A stretch of 64,000 bases of DNA. Origin: Azolla caroliniana. Taxonomy: Eukaryota > Polypodiophyta. The notes under the pieces are model-generated. The model saw only the letters and a program-made list of their open reading frames with translations, did not search any database and was not told where the DNA came from. The first letter of the stretch is position 1. Each line of letters begins with the position of its first letter. Positions 31,757 to 41,564 of this stretch are shown here, in pieces. A program made the position numbers and the translations under genes. The DNA is taken from the NCBI GenBank assembly GCA_043228905.1, contig JBHGNT010000018.1, positions 8,308,001 through 8,372,000 of the forward strand, read 5' to 3'.

Positions 31757-34700
31757 TCACTTCGGCATGGGATGTCTCTCCAATCCGACCCTCTTCCGGC
31801 ATGCTTCCAGCTTGTCGGGTGTGAGGACCTTGGTCAGCATATCCGACCCGTTCTCGTCCGTGTGGATCTTCGTCAGCACGAACTCCTTGTCCTCTATCCT
31901 TTCCCGGATCCAATGGTATCTACGCTGGATGTGTTTCGTCCGGGAATGGTAGGCCGCGTTCTTCGCAAGGTGGATGGCACTCTGACTATCGCAGTAGAGT
32001 CGGTACTCCTCTTGCCGGATACCGAGCTCTCTAATGAAGTCCTTCATCCATATTATTTCCTTGCCGGCTTCAACAGCCGCCATGTACTCCGCCTCCGTGG
32101 TTGACAACGCAACCGTCTTCTGCAGCCTCGACTGCCACGAAACAGCTCCCCCTGCATACGTCATCACATACCCTGATGTGGACCGGCTGGTATCTGCATC
32201 AGCCGACATATCAGAATCAGTAAAGCCTTCGAGTTCGGGCTTACCGGAGCCGAATCGGAGGCACACGTTTGCCGTGCCCTTCAGGTATCGGAGTATCCAC
32301 TTGGCCGCGTTCCAATGCTCTTTGCCGGGATTGCTCATGTACCGGCTCACCACTCCGACTGCATATCCGATGTCCGGTCTCGTACACACCATGGCGTACA
32401 TCAAGCTCCCGACAGCTGAGGCATACGGCACTTTCATCATATCCTCCTTTTCAGCCTTTGTCTTGGGACTTTGCTTGCTGGACAACTTGCAGTTTGCCGG
32501 TAGGGTTGATCCGACCGGTCTTGCTTCCGACATGTTGAACCGTTGAAGCACCTTTGTCACGTACTTCTCTTGTGACAGCCACAACTGCTTCTTGCTCCGG
32601 TCCCGGATGATGTGCATCCCTAGTATTTGCCTCGCCGGACCCAGGTCCTTCATTGAGAAGGTTCGGTGAAGAGCCTTCTTCAGCATCCGTATCTTGACCT
32701 GGTCCCGTCCGACGATCAACATGTCGTCCACGTACAGGAGGAGTATTAGGGAGTCTCCTCCTTCGAACTTCTTCACAAACACGCAGTGGTCGGACTGCGT
32801 TTTGAGGTACCCTTCGTCGGTCATGAAGGAGTCGAACTTCCGGTACCATTGCCGGGGAGCCTGCTTCAGTCCGTAAAGGCTCTTCTTCAACCGGCATACC
32901 AGGTGCTCCTTCCCTTTCTTCTCGAATCCTTCCGGTTGCTGCATGTAGATCTCTTCTTCGAGGTCACCGTGAAGGAATGCCGTCTTCACGTCCATCTGTT
33001 CTACCTCGAGGTCCATGCTTGCCGCTATGCTCAGCACCGTCCGGATGGAGGTCATCTTCACTACCGGGGCAAATATCTCGTCGAAGTCGACGCCCTTCTT
33101 CTGCTGAAACCCCTTCACCACGATCCTGGCTTTGTATCTCGGGGGGTTTCCGGCATCTCCCAGTTTCAGCTTGAACACCCACTTGTTTCGCAGTGCCCGC
33201 TTTCCTTTCGGCAACTCCACAAGTTCATATGTGTGGTTCTCATGCAGGGAATCCATCTCGTCCTGCATGGCACTCAACCACCTGCGGCTCTGGGTGTCAT
33301 GCTTTGCTTCTTCAAAGCTCTCCGGCTCCCCCTCGTCGGTTAGCAACACGTGCTCTGGTTCCGGAAATCTCCGGGGGGCCCTTCTCTCTCTTAGAGGGTA
33401 TCTCCGTTCCGGAGCTTCGGTAACCGGTTCTTCCGATTCTTCTTCTTCATCCGAATCCATTTCGGGATCGGGGCCGGTTCCGGTATCATTTTCATCTTCT
33501 TCGGCCGGTTCTGTTTCTTCACCGTCTTCGGCCGGATCCTCGAGTGCTAACCGGTCCCTTGCCGGTCGGGACTGCTCCTCGTAGAGTTGATCCTCACCGA
33601 TCGACTTGGAGCTCTTCATCTTCTTCTCCGACTCCCAGTCGGCGAGCGTCTTGTTCTCCATGAAGATGATATCACGACTCCTGAATATCTTCTTGTCGAC
33701 CGGGTCCCATACTCGGTAGCCAAACTCGTCGTCACCGTAACCGAGGAATATGCATGGCCGGGTCTTAGGATCTAGCTTTCCTCTCCGGTCCTTTGCCACA
33801 TGCACGTATGCTAGACACCCGAACACCTTCAGATGCCGGTAGGACACTTCCTTACCGGTCCACACTCTCTGCGGCGTGTCTCCGTCCAAAGGAACTGAGG
33901 GTGATCTGTTTATCACATATGTCGCCGTCGACATTGCCTCAGCCCAAAACCCCTTGGGTAATTTCGCATGCGCCAGCATACTCCGGACCCGCTCCATTAT
34001 GGTCCGGTTCATCCTCTCGGCCAGCCCGTTCAGTTCCGGCGTCTTCGGCACAGTAAACTCGAGTCGGATTCCCTTCGAGCGACAGTACTCCTGGAACTGC
34101 CCTCGGTATTCCCCTCCGTTATCCGCTCGTATCGCTTTCAGCTTCTTGCCGGATTCTCTTTCCACTCTCGCGTGGAGTTCTTTGAAGACGGACAACACTT
34201 GGTCCTTTGTCTTCAACGGTGCCGTCCACAGTCTTCGGCTGTGATCATCTATGAATGTTACGAAGTACTGGGCTCCGCCATGTGACTTCGTTTCTACCTG
34301 ACACACATCAGTGTGCACCAACTCCAATGGTGCGCTACGTCTCGTCGGTGGCCTTGAGTGGAAGGAGGTTCGGTTCTGCTTACCGGCCAGGCAATCGGTG
34401 CACTTCTCCAGGTGCACGTGCTTCACTGGGATGAGGTTGTCTTCTGCAAGCCTCTTCATCCCCTTCTCACTCATGTGGCACAGTCTTTTGTGCCACAGCT
34501 CACCGGCAGTGTCGGCTGCCACATTCAGCTCTTCCGGACATAACCGGGCATTCATCAGGTACAGAGTGTTGACCTTCCGGGCCCGAGCCACTATCAGGCT
34601 CCCCTTGCTGAACTTCATGACACCGTCCCGGATGCTACCCGTGTAGCCTTCATCATCTAGCCTCCCGGCCGAGATCAGGTTCAATCGGACCTCCGGAACG

Positions 34701-35833
34701 TGTCGGACATTCTTCAGCAGCATTTTGCATCCGGTCGGGGTTGTCAACCACACGTCTCCTATGCCGGCAATCCGGCACGTACCTTCATTTCCCATCCGAA
34801 CACAGCCATGCTCACCGGCTGTGTAGGATGAGAAGTATCTTCTCTCCGGGGTCAGGTGGAACGATGCTCCGGAATCGACCACCCAGGTCGTCTCATCGCC
34901 GGCAACGTTTAGCTCACCTTCTTCGGTGATGAGCATGATTTCTTCCTCACTTGCCGCGAGTGCCGTTGTTCCTTTCCGGTCCTGCCCTCGCCGATCCGAA
35001 CCTCTCCGGTCCGTGGCTCCCCGGTATGCACCGTTTCTCTCCGGTGACTTCTTCGAGTCGGTGTCGTCGGCTCCGTTGTCTTTTCGGTAATGCCGACAGT
35101 TCTTCCGGAAGTGCCCCGGCTTCCCACAGTGGAAGCATGTTGGCCTTCCTCTTGACTGCGACCGGGTCCCCGACTTCTCCCGTCTTTGCGGACTCCGGTT
35201 CCATTGTCTTCCCCGATCCGATTCGGTAAACAGCATCTTCGGGTCGGAGGCCGGTTCCTTATCTCTCCGACGCGCTTCTTCATTCAGAATACTTGTCTTT
35301 ACCGTTTGTAAGGACAAGTTATCTTCGGTGCACGAGGTGCTGAGAGTCACCACCAAGTTCTCCCAGCTTTCCGGCAATGTACACATCAGGATGATGGCTT
35401 GCATTGCATCCTCCAACGGGAACTTGATCGCCGCAAGCTGATTCACGAATCCCATGAACGTGCTTACGTGTTCCACCATACTCTCGCCGTCCCGGTACTT
35501 GAGATTCACTATCTTCCTCATCAGGGAGGTCCGGTTCAACGCATTCTTCCTCTCATAGAGGCCCGACAGCTTCTTCCACATCTCGTATGCGTTGGTGTCG
35601 TTCGCCACATGTTGTAGGACGCTTACATCGACGTATTGTCGGATCGTCGCTACGGCTTTCCGGTTCAGGAGCTTCCACTCCGACTCAAGTACCCCTTTCG
35701 GTATTTCCGACCTGTCAATCGGTTCGTACAGGTCCCGAACAATCAGAAGATCCTCCATCTTGATCTTCCAGTCGGCGTAATTCTGTGCATTCAGCACCAT
35801 CATCGTCGGCTGCCCGCTGCCGCCGCCTTCCAT
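31757..35833 (-). CDS. Copia polyprotein (gag-protease-integrase-RT-RNase H), intact
   Basis: The frame opens at 35896, but its first 21 codons lie in the LTR and primer site, so the first ATG after the primer site (35831-35833, MEGGGSGQP) is the likely start; about 1358 residues. Counted from 35896: gag to about 210, zinc knuckle CFHCGKPGHFRKNC (254-267), protease DSGASFH (341), GAG-pre-integrase with LWHKRLCHMS, integrase with VHTDVCQ, IRADNGGEY and ELNGLAER carrying D, D and E, RT with LLYVDDMLIVG, and RNase H with FTDSDMSADADTS, STTEAEYMA and YCDSQSAIHL. All catalytic motifs that I can check are present. It copies element RNA into DNA in cytoplasmic particles and inserts it in the nucleus. 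Confidence 0.96.
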   Translation of the reverse strand: MEGGGSGQPTMMVLNAQNYADWKIKMEDLLIVRDLYEPIDRSEIPKGVLESEWKLLNRKAVATIRQYVDVSVLQHVANDTNAYEMWKKLSGLYERKNALNRTSLMRKIVNLKYRDGESMVEHVSTFMGFVNQLAAIKFPLEDAMQAIILMCTLPESWENLVVTLSTSCTEDNLSLQTVKTSILNEEARRRDKEPASDPKMLFTESDRGRQWNRSPQRREKSGTRSQSRGRPTCFHCGKPGHFRKNCRHYRKDNGADDTDSKKSPERNGAYRGATDRRGSDRRGQDRKGTTALAASEEEIMLITEEGELNVAGDETTWVVDSGASFHLTPERRYFSSYTAGEHGCVRMGNEGTCRIAGIGDVWLTTPTGCKMLLKNVRHVPEVRLNLISAGRLDDEGYTGSIRDGVMKFSKGSLIVARARKVNTLYLMNARLCPEELNVAADTAGELWHKRLCHMSEKGMKRLAEDNLIPVKHVHLEKCTDCLAGKQNRTSFHSRPPTRRSAPLELVHTDVCQVETKSHGGAQYFVTFIDDHSRRLWTAPLKTKDQVLSVFKELHARVERESGKKLKAIRADNGGEYRGQFQEYCRSKGIRLEFTVPKTPELNGLAERMNRTIMERVRSMLAHAKLPKGFWAEAMSTATYVINRSPSVPLDGDTPQRVWTGKEVSYRHLKVFGCLAYVHVAKDRRGKLDPKTRPCIFLGYGDDEFGYRVWDPVDKKIFRSRDIIFMENKTLADWESEKKMKSSKSIGEDQLYEEQSRPARDRLALEDPAEDGEETEPAEEDENDTGTGPDPEMDSDEEEESEEPVTEAPERRYPLRERRAPRRFPEPEHVLLTDEGEPESFEEAKHDTQSRRWLSAMQDEMDSLHENHTYELVELPKGKRALRNKWVFKLKLGDAGNPPRYKARIVVKGFQQKKGVDFDEIFAPVVKMTSIRTVLSIAASMDLEVEQMDVKTAFLHGDLEEEIYMQQPEGFEKKGKEHLVCRLKKSLYGLKQAPRQWYRKFDSFMTDEGYLKTQSDHCVFVKKFEGGDSLILLLYVDDMLIVGRDQVKIRMLKKALHRTFSMKDLGPARQILGMHIIRDRSKKQLWLSQEKYVTKVLQRFNMSEARPVGSTLPANCKLSSKQSPKTKAEKEDMMKVPYASAVGSLMYAMVCTRPDIGYAVGVVSRYMSNPGKEHWNAAKWILRYLKGTANVCLRFGSGKPELEGFTDSDMSADADTSRSTSGYVMTYAGGAVSWQSRLQKTVALSTTEAEYMAAVEAGKEIIWMKDFIRELGIRQEEYRLYCDSQSAIHLAKNAAYHSRTKHIQRRYHWIRERIEDKEFVLTKIHTDENGSDMLTKVLTPDKLEACRKRVGLERHPMPK

Positions 35834-35848
35834 TTTCTGCAACCTCGC

Positions 35849-35859
35849 TCTGATACCAG
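35849..35859 (-). other. Primer binding site (tRNA-Met type)
   Basis: TGGTATCAGAG on the coding strand, 2 bases inside the 5' LTR. Confidence 0.92.
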
Positions 35860-35861
35860 TT

Positions 35862-36468
35862 TGTTGGGAATCAACGCTTGGATTCACCTTCACCACTCGG
35901 CCACAACCGATTAATCGCGGATCAATGTAGCAGAAAATAGGAAATACAGAGAAAGACGCGATACACAGGGATTAACGTGGAAAACCCTATACGGGAAAAA
36001 CCACGGGAGTGCGAGACTCCGAACCAAACTATGCACAGAGAAATATACAATGGCGAGCTGCAAGGCAACGACCTTGAGCTCGCTGTCCTCGCCACAGGCG
36101 GCGGAAATACACAGAGGCGTCTACCTCTTCCTCTCTCGCGCTCTATCTCTCTCTCTCTCTCACGGCTGCTCCCTCTTCACTCCTCTTGAGTGGAAAAACA
36201 GAAAAATAATGAGCAACAGAAAAACTGTTTGCCCTAAGTCATATTTATACTTATATGACTTTGGGCTATTTACAACTATAGCCTCAGGGGGCTCGTAGCG
36301 AACATATTCACGGATATGTCCCTGCATCCGGATCGCTCTTCGGGTACATTCGTCATCCGGCACCGAACCCGGGGTCTTCGTCATCCGGATCCGAAACCGA
36401 AACCGGGCTTGTCGGCATTCATCTCCGATATCCGACCATCCCATCCGAAAGGGACCGTAATCCCAACA
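35862..36468 (-). repeat. 5' LTR of the intact Copia
   Basis: Same length as and near-identical to 31140-31746. Confidence 0.97.
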
Positions 36469-36473
36469 CGGTT

Positions 36474-39440
36474 GTAGGTCCTGTATGAAGCGGAACGTGC
36501 CGTTCTTTGGCACCGTGAACCACCGATTCAAGTATGGAGCACTCGACAGTTCGAGGATGCCCATATTGACCTTCTGCTTTAGTAGCTCCATCAACATCAG
36601 GATGTGAGCTCTGGGCACCAGAATCGGTTTGAGATTCCATGGCATATGTGGTACCGTGAAGATCACCATTGGCTCGATGATTGTCGGGTCTACGCACCCG
36701 ATCTCCTCCGACGAGAATGCGAAGGCCTTCCTGTGCCTTCCGAGCATCCACCAAAACCGGTCCTCCTCCTCCAGTAGTAGAAAGCCACCCATACCAACCT
36801 TGAGCTCCCGTAGCGTCATGTCGGTGAACCGGTGCCCTATGCTGGCTGGATTCCGTAAACTTGGGTCCAATGCGACCCCCTTTATCCGCTCTCCACTGCC
36901 CTTCGGCAAGGGTGCCGCAACTGGCCACACCTTCCAGTCCACAGTCTTATACTTTGTATCCACGCGGGCCGTTCGATCCGACCCAATACTCCCCCCGAAG
37001 TCTGTGATGACTTCGTACATTCCCATCGAGGTAACCAGAACTGTCTGGTCTTCGCTAAGGACTTCACCGACCACCTTTCGTAATTCGCCCAAGGTGTCGG
37101 CAAAAGAGACTGCCTCCACGGCGCCACTAATTTCTTCGTTGGGGGAGAGGACCCCAGACCTCCTTAGCCATCTCTCTGCCCACCTCCTCTCCTAGCCACT
37201 GATGCTGGTTAACGTACAACCTCCGTTTTCGGAGAGCCAAAATTTCCTACCAATAATACATGTCCGGGGTGTCCGGACTATCGCGACCCCACACCTTGAT
37301 AGCCCTCTCTAAAAATCCCCTCAACTGTCACCGCCGAGGGTCTCACGGTTTCGCTCGTGGTTGGGTCACATTGTCATGAATTGGACGGAATGCCGACCGT
37401 CTTGACTCTTGACACACGCATATGCCAAACCGTTGTCTAGTACTTTCGTCTCCATGTGTGCTACCGTAATGTACGGTTTGCCGAGAAATACCGAGTGCGA
37501 GGAAGTCTCCTGCACGAAGAAATGTTGATCTAATTCGACGTCGCCGATCTTCACGTGTACATTAGGGCATGCACCATGCAGTTCCTCTGTAGCGCATGTC
37601 GCCGCGCGTATCTTCCATCCGTGCTTGGTGTTGATCGGCCACTTCCCCTTTTTATAGAAGTCCATGGACATCAGGTTGATCTCCGAACCGTGGTCTACCA
37701 ATGCCACTATCGGCTCCTGGACGTCGCCGATCCGAATAGGGGTTTCCGTAGTGGCCCTAGCCCAATGCGACTTCGCGTAGTGGCTTTCCGCGAACTCATC
37801 CTCTAGGGCCGTCTCTTCTAAGTGCGTCGTCCGCACTTCCACCGGCTTCTCCGGTTCCAACTCCGTCGAGAGCCTCTTCCGCTTCACCAAGTCCACGATG
37901 GAGTCGTGGAACTCCTTCTTGGCGATTCCTAGCACCTCCCGTCACGATAGCTCGACCTTGTTGTCGAGAAATCTCTCTTCCAGGATATTCCGTAGGTCCG
38001 TTGTTCTTTCGATTTCGCTGCTCAGCCGGAAATCGGCTTGTTCTTCTTCTCCGGTGCGCCGGCGTTGGCGGCCTCATTTGGCTCCGGTCTGAACCGGGTC
38101 TCATACCGCTACGAGGGGCCGCCCCCTCCAGCCTTTCCAGCGTGCTTGTTTTCTACCAGAACCTCGTAGTTTTGGCATGCGGCTGCCACCAAACCAGTCT
38201 TTTCTTCCACCGGGTCGTCCCATCTGGTGACCTCCCGGATCCGCTGTTCCGCATGGTCTGCCTCTTCCTTCTTCAGCCGTACTCCGGAGAGACCCTCTAG
38301 CCCCAACGGCCACAATATGGAGTCCTTCTCTTTCCGGGCCTCATCACCCCCGACCCGGATTACCGCCGAAACTGAGTAGTTAACGGCCTCTGCATGTCGT
38401 GTCACGGCCTCTTCCATCAACAGCTTCATTCCACTGCGCCCCGTATTCAACTCTAGGGCTTTCCGGGTCTCGCTCGCACGCACCCGCCTGTTCCAGAGGT
38501 ACACCACGTTGGTCCCAGGTGCCTTGGCGAAATCCGTGCATTCTTTTCGGATGTGGCCGACCACGTCACACCACATGCACCGCTGCCCCGCCGGCGGCCT
38601 TCGGTCATAAGACTGTTCGCCGTTGTCCCTCCAGTCCTGTGCGATTTGGAGATCTCGCACCATCTACGACAGCTCTTCTAGAGCCGCCCCTCCGGAGGGA
38701 CTTTTGACCACTTCGCTCAGGGCTGAGCCCGTCTCAAGCCAACTCTGAGTTTCTTCCTTCCTAGCCAGTACCGATACCAACTCCTCGAGCTGCCTCGCCG
38801 GGACCGGCCTTGCCGCCGACGAGCCCTCGTCGCTCCACTCGCGCCGCTTGTCAAAACGATCGCAGACCCTCCTTACCATGCCCCAGTCTGCCGTGAGCCC
38901 TTCATCCATTTCCAACAGGAGACCCACCTTCTCCCGGTCCGTGGCGTCCACCGACTTGACGAACAGTAGTACCCGGCTCGTGTCAAGCACGGTCCAGTCC
39001 AGCGTTGACAGCCGTGCGAACCGTTTCTCAAACTCCTAGAGGATCACCGACGCGTTCCTCCCCTTCCCAGGGGGCTCAACCCACACCATGAAGTCTCGCT
39101 TCGATAGCTGAAGCGAGTCATTGAACCCATACATCTCGAGGAGCCGCATCTCGAACTCCTCCCAAGTTTGGCATCCGGCCAGCACCTCGAGCACCTCTGC
39201 GTGGATGCTCGGCGTCACCACCCGACGGAATCCAGACAGCCGGCTGCCCGCCGAGATATCCCTCATGATCATTTCGGCCCGGTATGCCTCCAAGTAGCTC
39301 GTGGCATTCTTCCCACCGAATCGACCTATGGTGCCGACGATCAACTCAATGGCCCTATCGAGGGCACTCGTTCCCTCGCAAGCGCTCACTAGCCGGTCGA
39401 CGGCTACGGCCATAGCTTCAACAAGCTCGGATCCCCTCAT
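36474..39440 (-). pseudogene. Gypsy gag, protease and N-terminal RT
   Basis: Gag starts MRGSELVEAM at 39440. A TAG near 39036 divides it. The zinc knuckle CMWCDVVGHIRKEC lies near 38580. Protease (37935-37366) has ALVDHGSEINLMS, a DHG form of the usual DSG/DTG. RT begins in the frame ending at 36474 (FTVPKNGTFRFIQDLQP) and is broken by the Copia; it resumes at 31139. Between 37119 and 37366 the frame is lost and a CT/GA-rich patch lies there. Confidence 0.85.
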
Positions 39441-39484
39441 CCTTCACTCCTTTGCCACCTGTTTCACGTCGGGTTCACCAAATC

Positions 39485-40134
39485 TATCGTGTAATTACGC
39501 TCTTCGCATGCGGAAAGAGGCGGAACTGCGGGGGCCTTGAACTAAGGAGTGTGAGAAAGAAGAGAGAGAGAGAGAGCAGCTTGCAGAAACAAAGAGGGAG
39601 AAAGAGAGAGAGAACAAATTCTTAATTACAAAATCAATAACAATTACAACCGGCAAGCCGGCAACAAACCCAACTCAGGCGAACGCACACACACACGATG
39701 CTCACGCACGCACACAGCCCTGACTGCACTGTGGAGCCTTTGCCGGAAGCACACTGGTTGTCCACGAAGCAGAGGCAACTCAGTCCAAAATCCTGCAGAG
39801 AATGACCAATGATAGAGGAGAGAGCTCGGTCCCAGTCCGATAGCACTTCGTCGTCGCTCCTCAAAAAAACGATTCCTTTTCCGCCTTCTTCCTTTCCTTT
39901 TATAAGCCGTCCAAGCAGGTCGTTGCACCCTCATTTTCTTCAATTTATTCTCTATCCTTTTGGGCAGTGATACTCTTTGGTTCCCTAGGCATTCAATGCA
40001 TCACATCTAGCCTATTTACACCCACCGTCCTACTCCTAATTATGTACGAGGTATTAATGGGTGTGGAAAAGTGTAGAGCCAGTTCACGCGCCCTACTTCG
40101 CCTATTCCGCTCCTAGCCGGTTTTCTTCACGACA
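39485..40134 (-). repeat. 5' LTR of the nested Gypsy
   Basis: TATCGTGTAATTACGC to TTCACGACA; the inner TG of the plus-strand end has become TA. Many base differences from 28292-28941 show that this insertion is much older than the Copia inside it. Confidence 0.88.
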
Positions 40135-40213
40135 CCGGTACCCTCTACTCCCTAGTCCAACACTCCTGCGGTCCCGCCTTGGATCCTACACGTACTCGCG
40201 GAATATTGCGAGA

Positions 40214-40598
40214 ACGGTAAACCTCGACCAAAGCCGTGTTGCGAGAAACAGAGATCCAGTATACAAGAGAGGCTAACAACTATTCTGTTTTACACACATC
40301 TCTACGTTTGCCCTAAGTGTATTTATACTTATACATTGTTTGGGCTATTTACAAATGGAGCCACTACTACTGTCATTTCTTTTCTAACAATAATGGTTGA
40401 TTAGCTGACTAGTCGACTAGTCGATTCTACTAGCTGACTCATGTGTTGATTGTCTAGTCGGTGCGACTGGTAGGCCCAACCAGACGATCGTGTCTTCGAC
40501 TTGGATAACTTAGTATTTTTTCGAATCTCCAGGTCTTCGAATGTCCGCACTCGGCTTGACCAGGCAGTTGCTCCCATAGGAGGGACATATTCCTAACA
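40214..40598 (-). repeat. Copia LTR, inner part
   Basis: Ends TTCCTAACA before AACTCCTCCTTC (polypurine tract complement). It has the GCCCTAAGTGTATTTATAC and GGGCTATTTACAAAT blocks of the other Copia LTRs and a run of GACTAGTCGACTAGTCGA near 40408. The outer part should lie left of the gag-only Gypsy, about 22190-22225, but its exact end is unclear. Confidence 0.65.
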
Positions 40599-40787
40599 AA
40601 CTCCTCCTTCACTCCTATGGGTGAAGTCAATTAGTCCTGCCCTCTGACGATAGACTCTAAGTCTGTCCATCGGTAAGTTCTTTGTCAACATATCGGATCC
40701 ATTTTCGTTAGTATGTATCTTCACAAGGGTAAACACTTATTCTTCCACTTTCTCCCGCAACCAGTGATACCTTCTTTGTATGTGCGT
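40599..40787 (-). pseudogene. Copia RNase H C-terminal fragment
   Basis: The minus strand reads HIQRRYHWLREKVEE, a TAA stop, FTLVKIHTNENGSDMLTKN and RLRVYRQRAGLID. This is the same C-terminus as in the intact Copia (HIQRRYHWIRE, KIHTDENGSDMLTKV). The rest of this element was cut off by the LTR starting at 40788. Confidence 0.85.
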
Positions 40788-41526
40788 TGTCGGGGTAATT
40801 GTGGTTCGTGTGGCGAAGTCGTAGGGACTAAGGTTAAAAAGAGTTGGCTATATATTTTATAAGGCTTGTGCGATAATGTTAGAAAGATTAAGGATAGGAA
40901 GAACAGGAGTTAGAAGTAATGTGCAAGAGACAGATATAGATAAAAGATAGAGTCAATGTATGATTTAAGAACCAGGACTATATGATATGAACATGATTTA
41001 TATTAAGAAAACAAGATTTTACAAACTTTACAATGCTTGATAGCAAGATAAAACCCTTCTCTACCGACTCTTGATTTGAACCCTCGACTTCAACTCCAAG
41101 AGACAAGACACTTCCCCAAATGCGCTAACTTCTTTGCTTGATTATATTATAATTTGATTTCTTACTTTCTCTTCTTGATTACCCTATTTTCCCTTCATTC
41201 ATCCCTCAATTCCTTGCCTCTCTTTATAGGTTCTCTCATGCATATGATGATATCGGGATGCATGTCATGCATGTGATGCATGATCGCCATTTGGCACACA
41301 TGTTTTACATGTGATGCATGATAGCCATCATGCTCATCTAAGCTCTAATGTATGAAGATACACATGTCATAGGTATGAAGATAAAAATGTAACTATAGAA
41401 AATAACTTATCCTGATGGTATATGCTTCGTCCTTGGTGTGTGAGGTTATGGGTTCAAGTTTCTCAAATGTTACTTAATACAATATTGAAGTTTATTTTTA
41501 TATCGTGAAGCAAACCCTTCACGACA
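40788..41526 (-). repeat. 3' LTR of the gag-protease element
   Basis: 739 bp, TGTCGGGGTAATT to CCCTTCACGACA. It includes ATGCATGTGATGCATGAT-type repeats (41228-41335) and, at 41412-41465, text resembling a tRNA-derived Pol III promoter (GGTTATGGGTTCAAGTTTC). Confidence 0.88.
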
Positions 41527-41564
41527 CCCACCCCCTCTGAACTTGCACATTGGATGTGCAGAGA

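Larger units (their letters stand above)
31140..36468 (-). mobile_element. Intact, very young Copia retrotransposon
   Basis: 5329 bp. LTRs 31140-31746 and 35862-36468 are each 607 bp and differ at one position by my reading (G at 31646, C at 36368). Target duplications CGGTT are perfect (31135-31139 and 36469-36473). Primer site, polypurine tract and one uninterrupted polyprotein frame are present. Removing it restores the reading DLQPVNK in the RT of the host Gypsy. Confidence 0.97.
28292..40134 (-). mobile_element. Nested Gypsy element with deleted integrase core
   Basis: LTRs 28292-28941 and 39485-40134 (650 bp each) flank a minus-strand gag-protease-RT-RNase H-integrase relic. CTGG (28288-28291) and CCGG (40135-40138) fit a mutated 4 bp target duplication, and the uninterrupted target is visible at 23085-23105 in the partner LTR. 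The intact Copia 31140-36468 sits inside its RT. It is the only member of its gag family here that has, or had, a full pol. Confidence 0.9.
22226..40213 (+). mobile_element. Gag-only Gypsy-type element (outer host of the nest)
   Basis: 5' LTR 22226-23164; 3' LTR in two parts, 27439-28291 and 40135-40213, split by a later Gypsy. The flanking bases ACGG (22222-22225 and 40214-40217) look like a 4 bp target duplication. Between the LTRs are a primer site, a gag relic and about 2.7 kb of degenerate tandem repeats; no zinc knuckle, protease, RT or integrase. It must have moved with enzymes from relatives such as the element at 28292-40134, whose gag is homologous. Confidence 0.85.

Noticed and set aside
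36160-37119. 319-codon frame as a single protein
   Set aside because: Its C-terminal third is translation of the Copia LTR; the real coding part ends at the insertion site near 36474.
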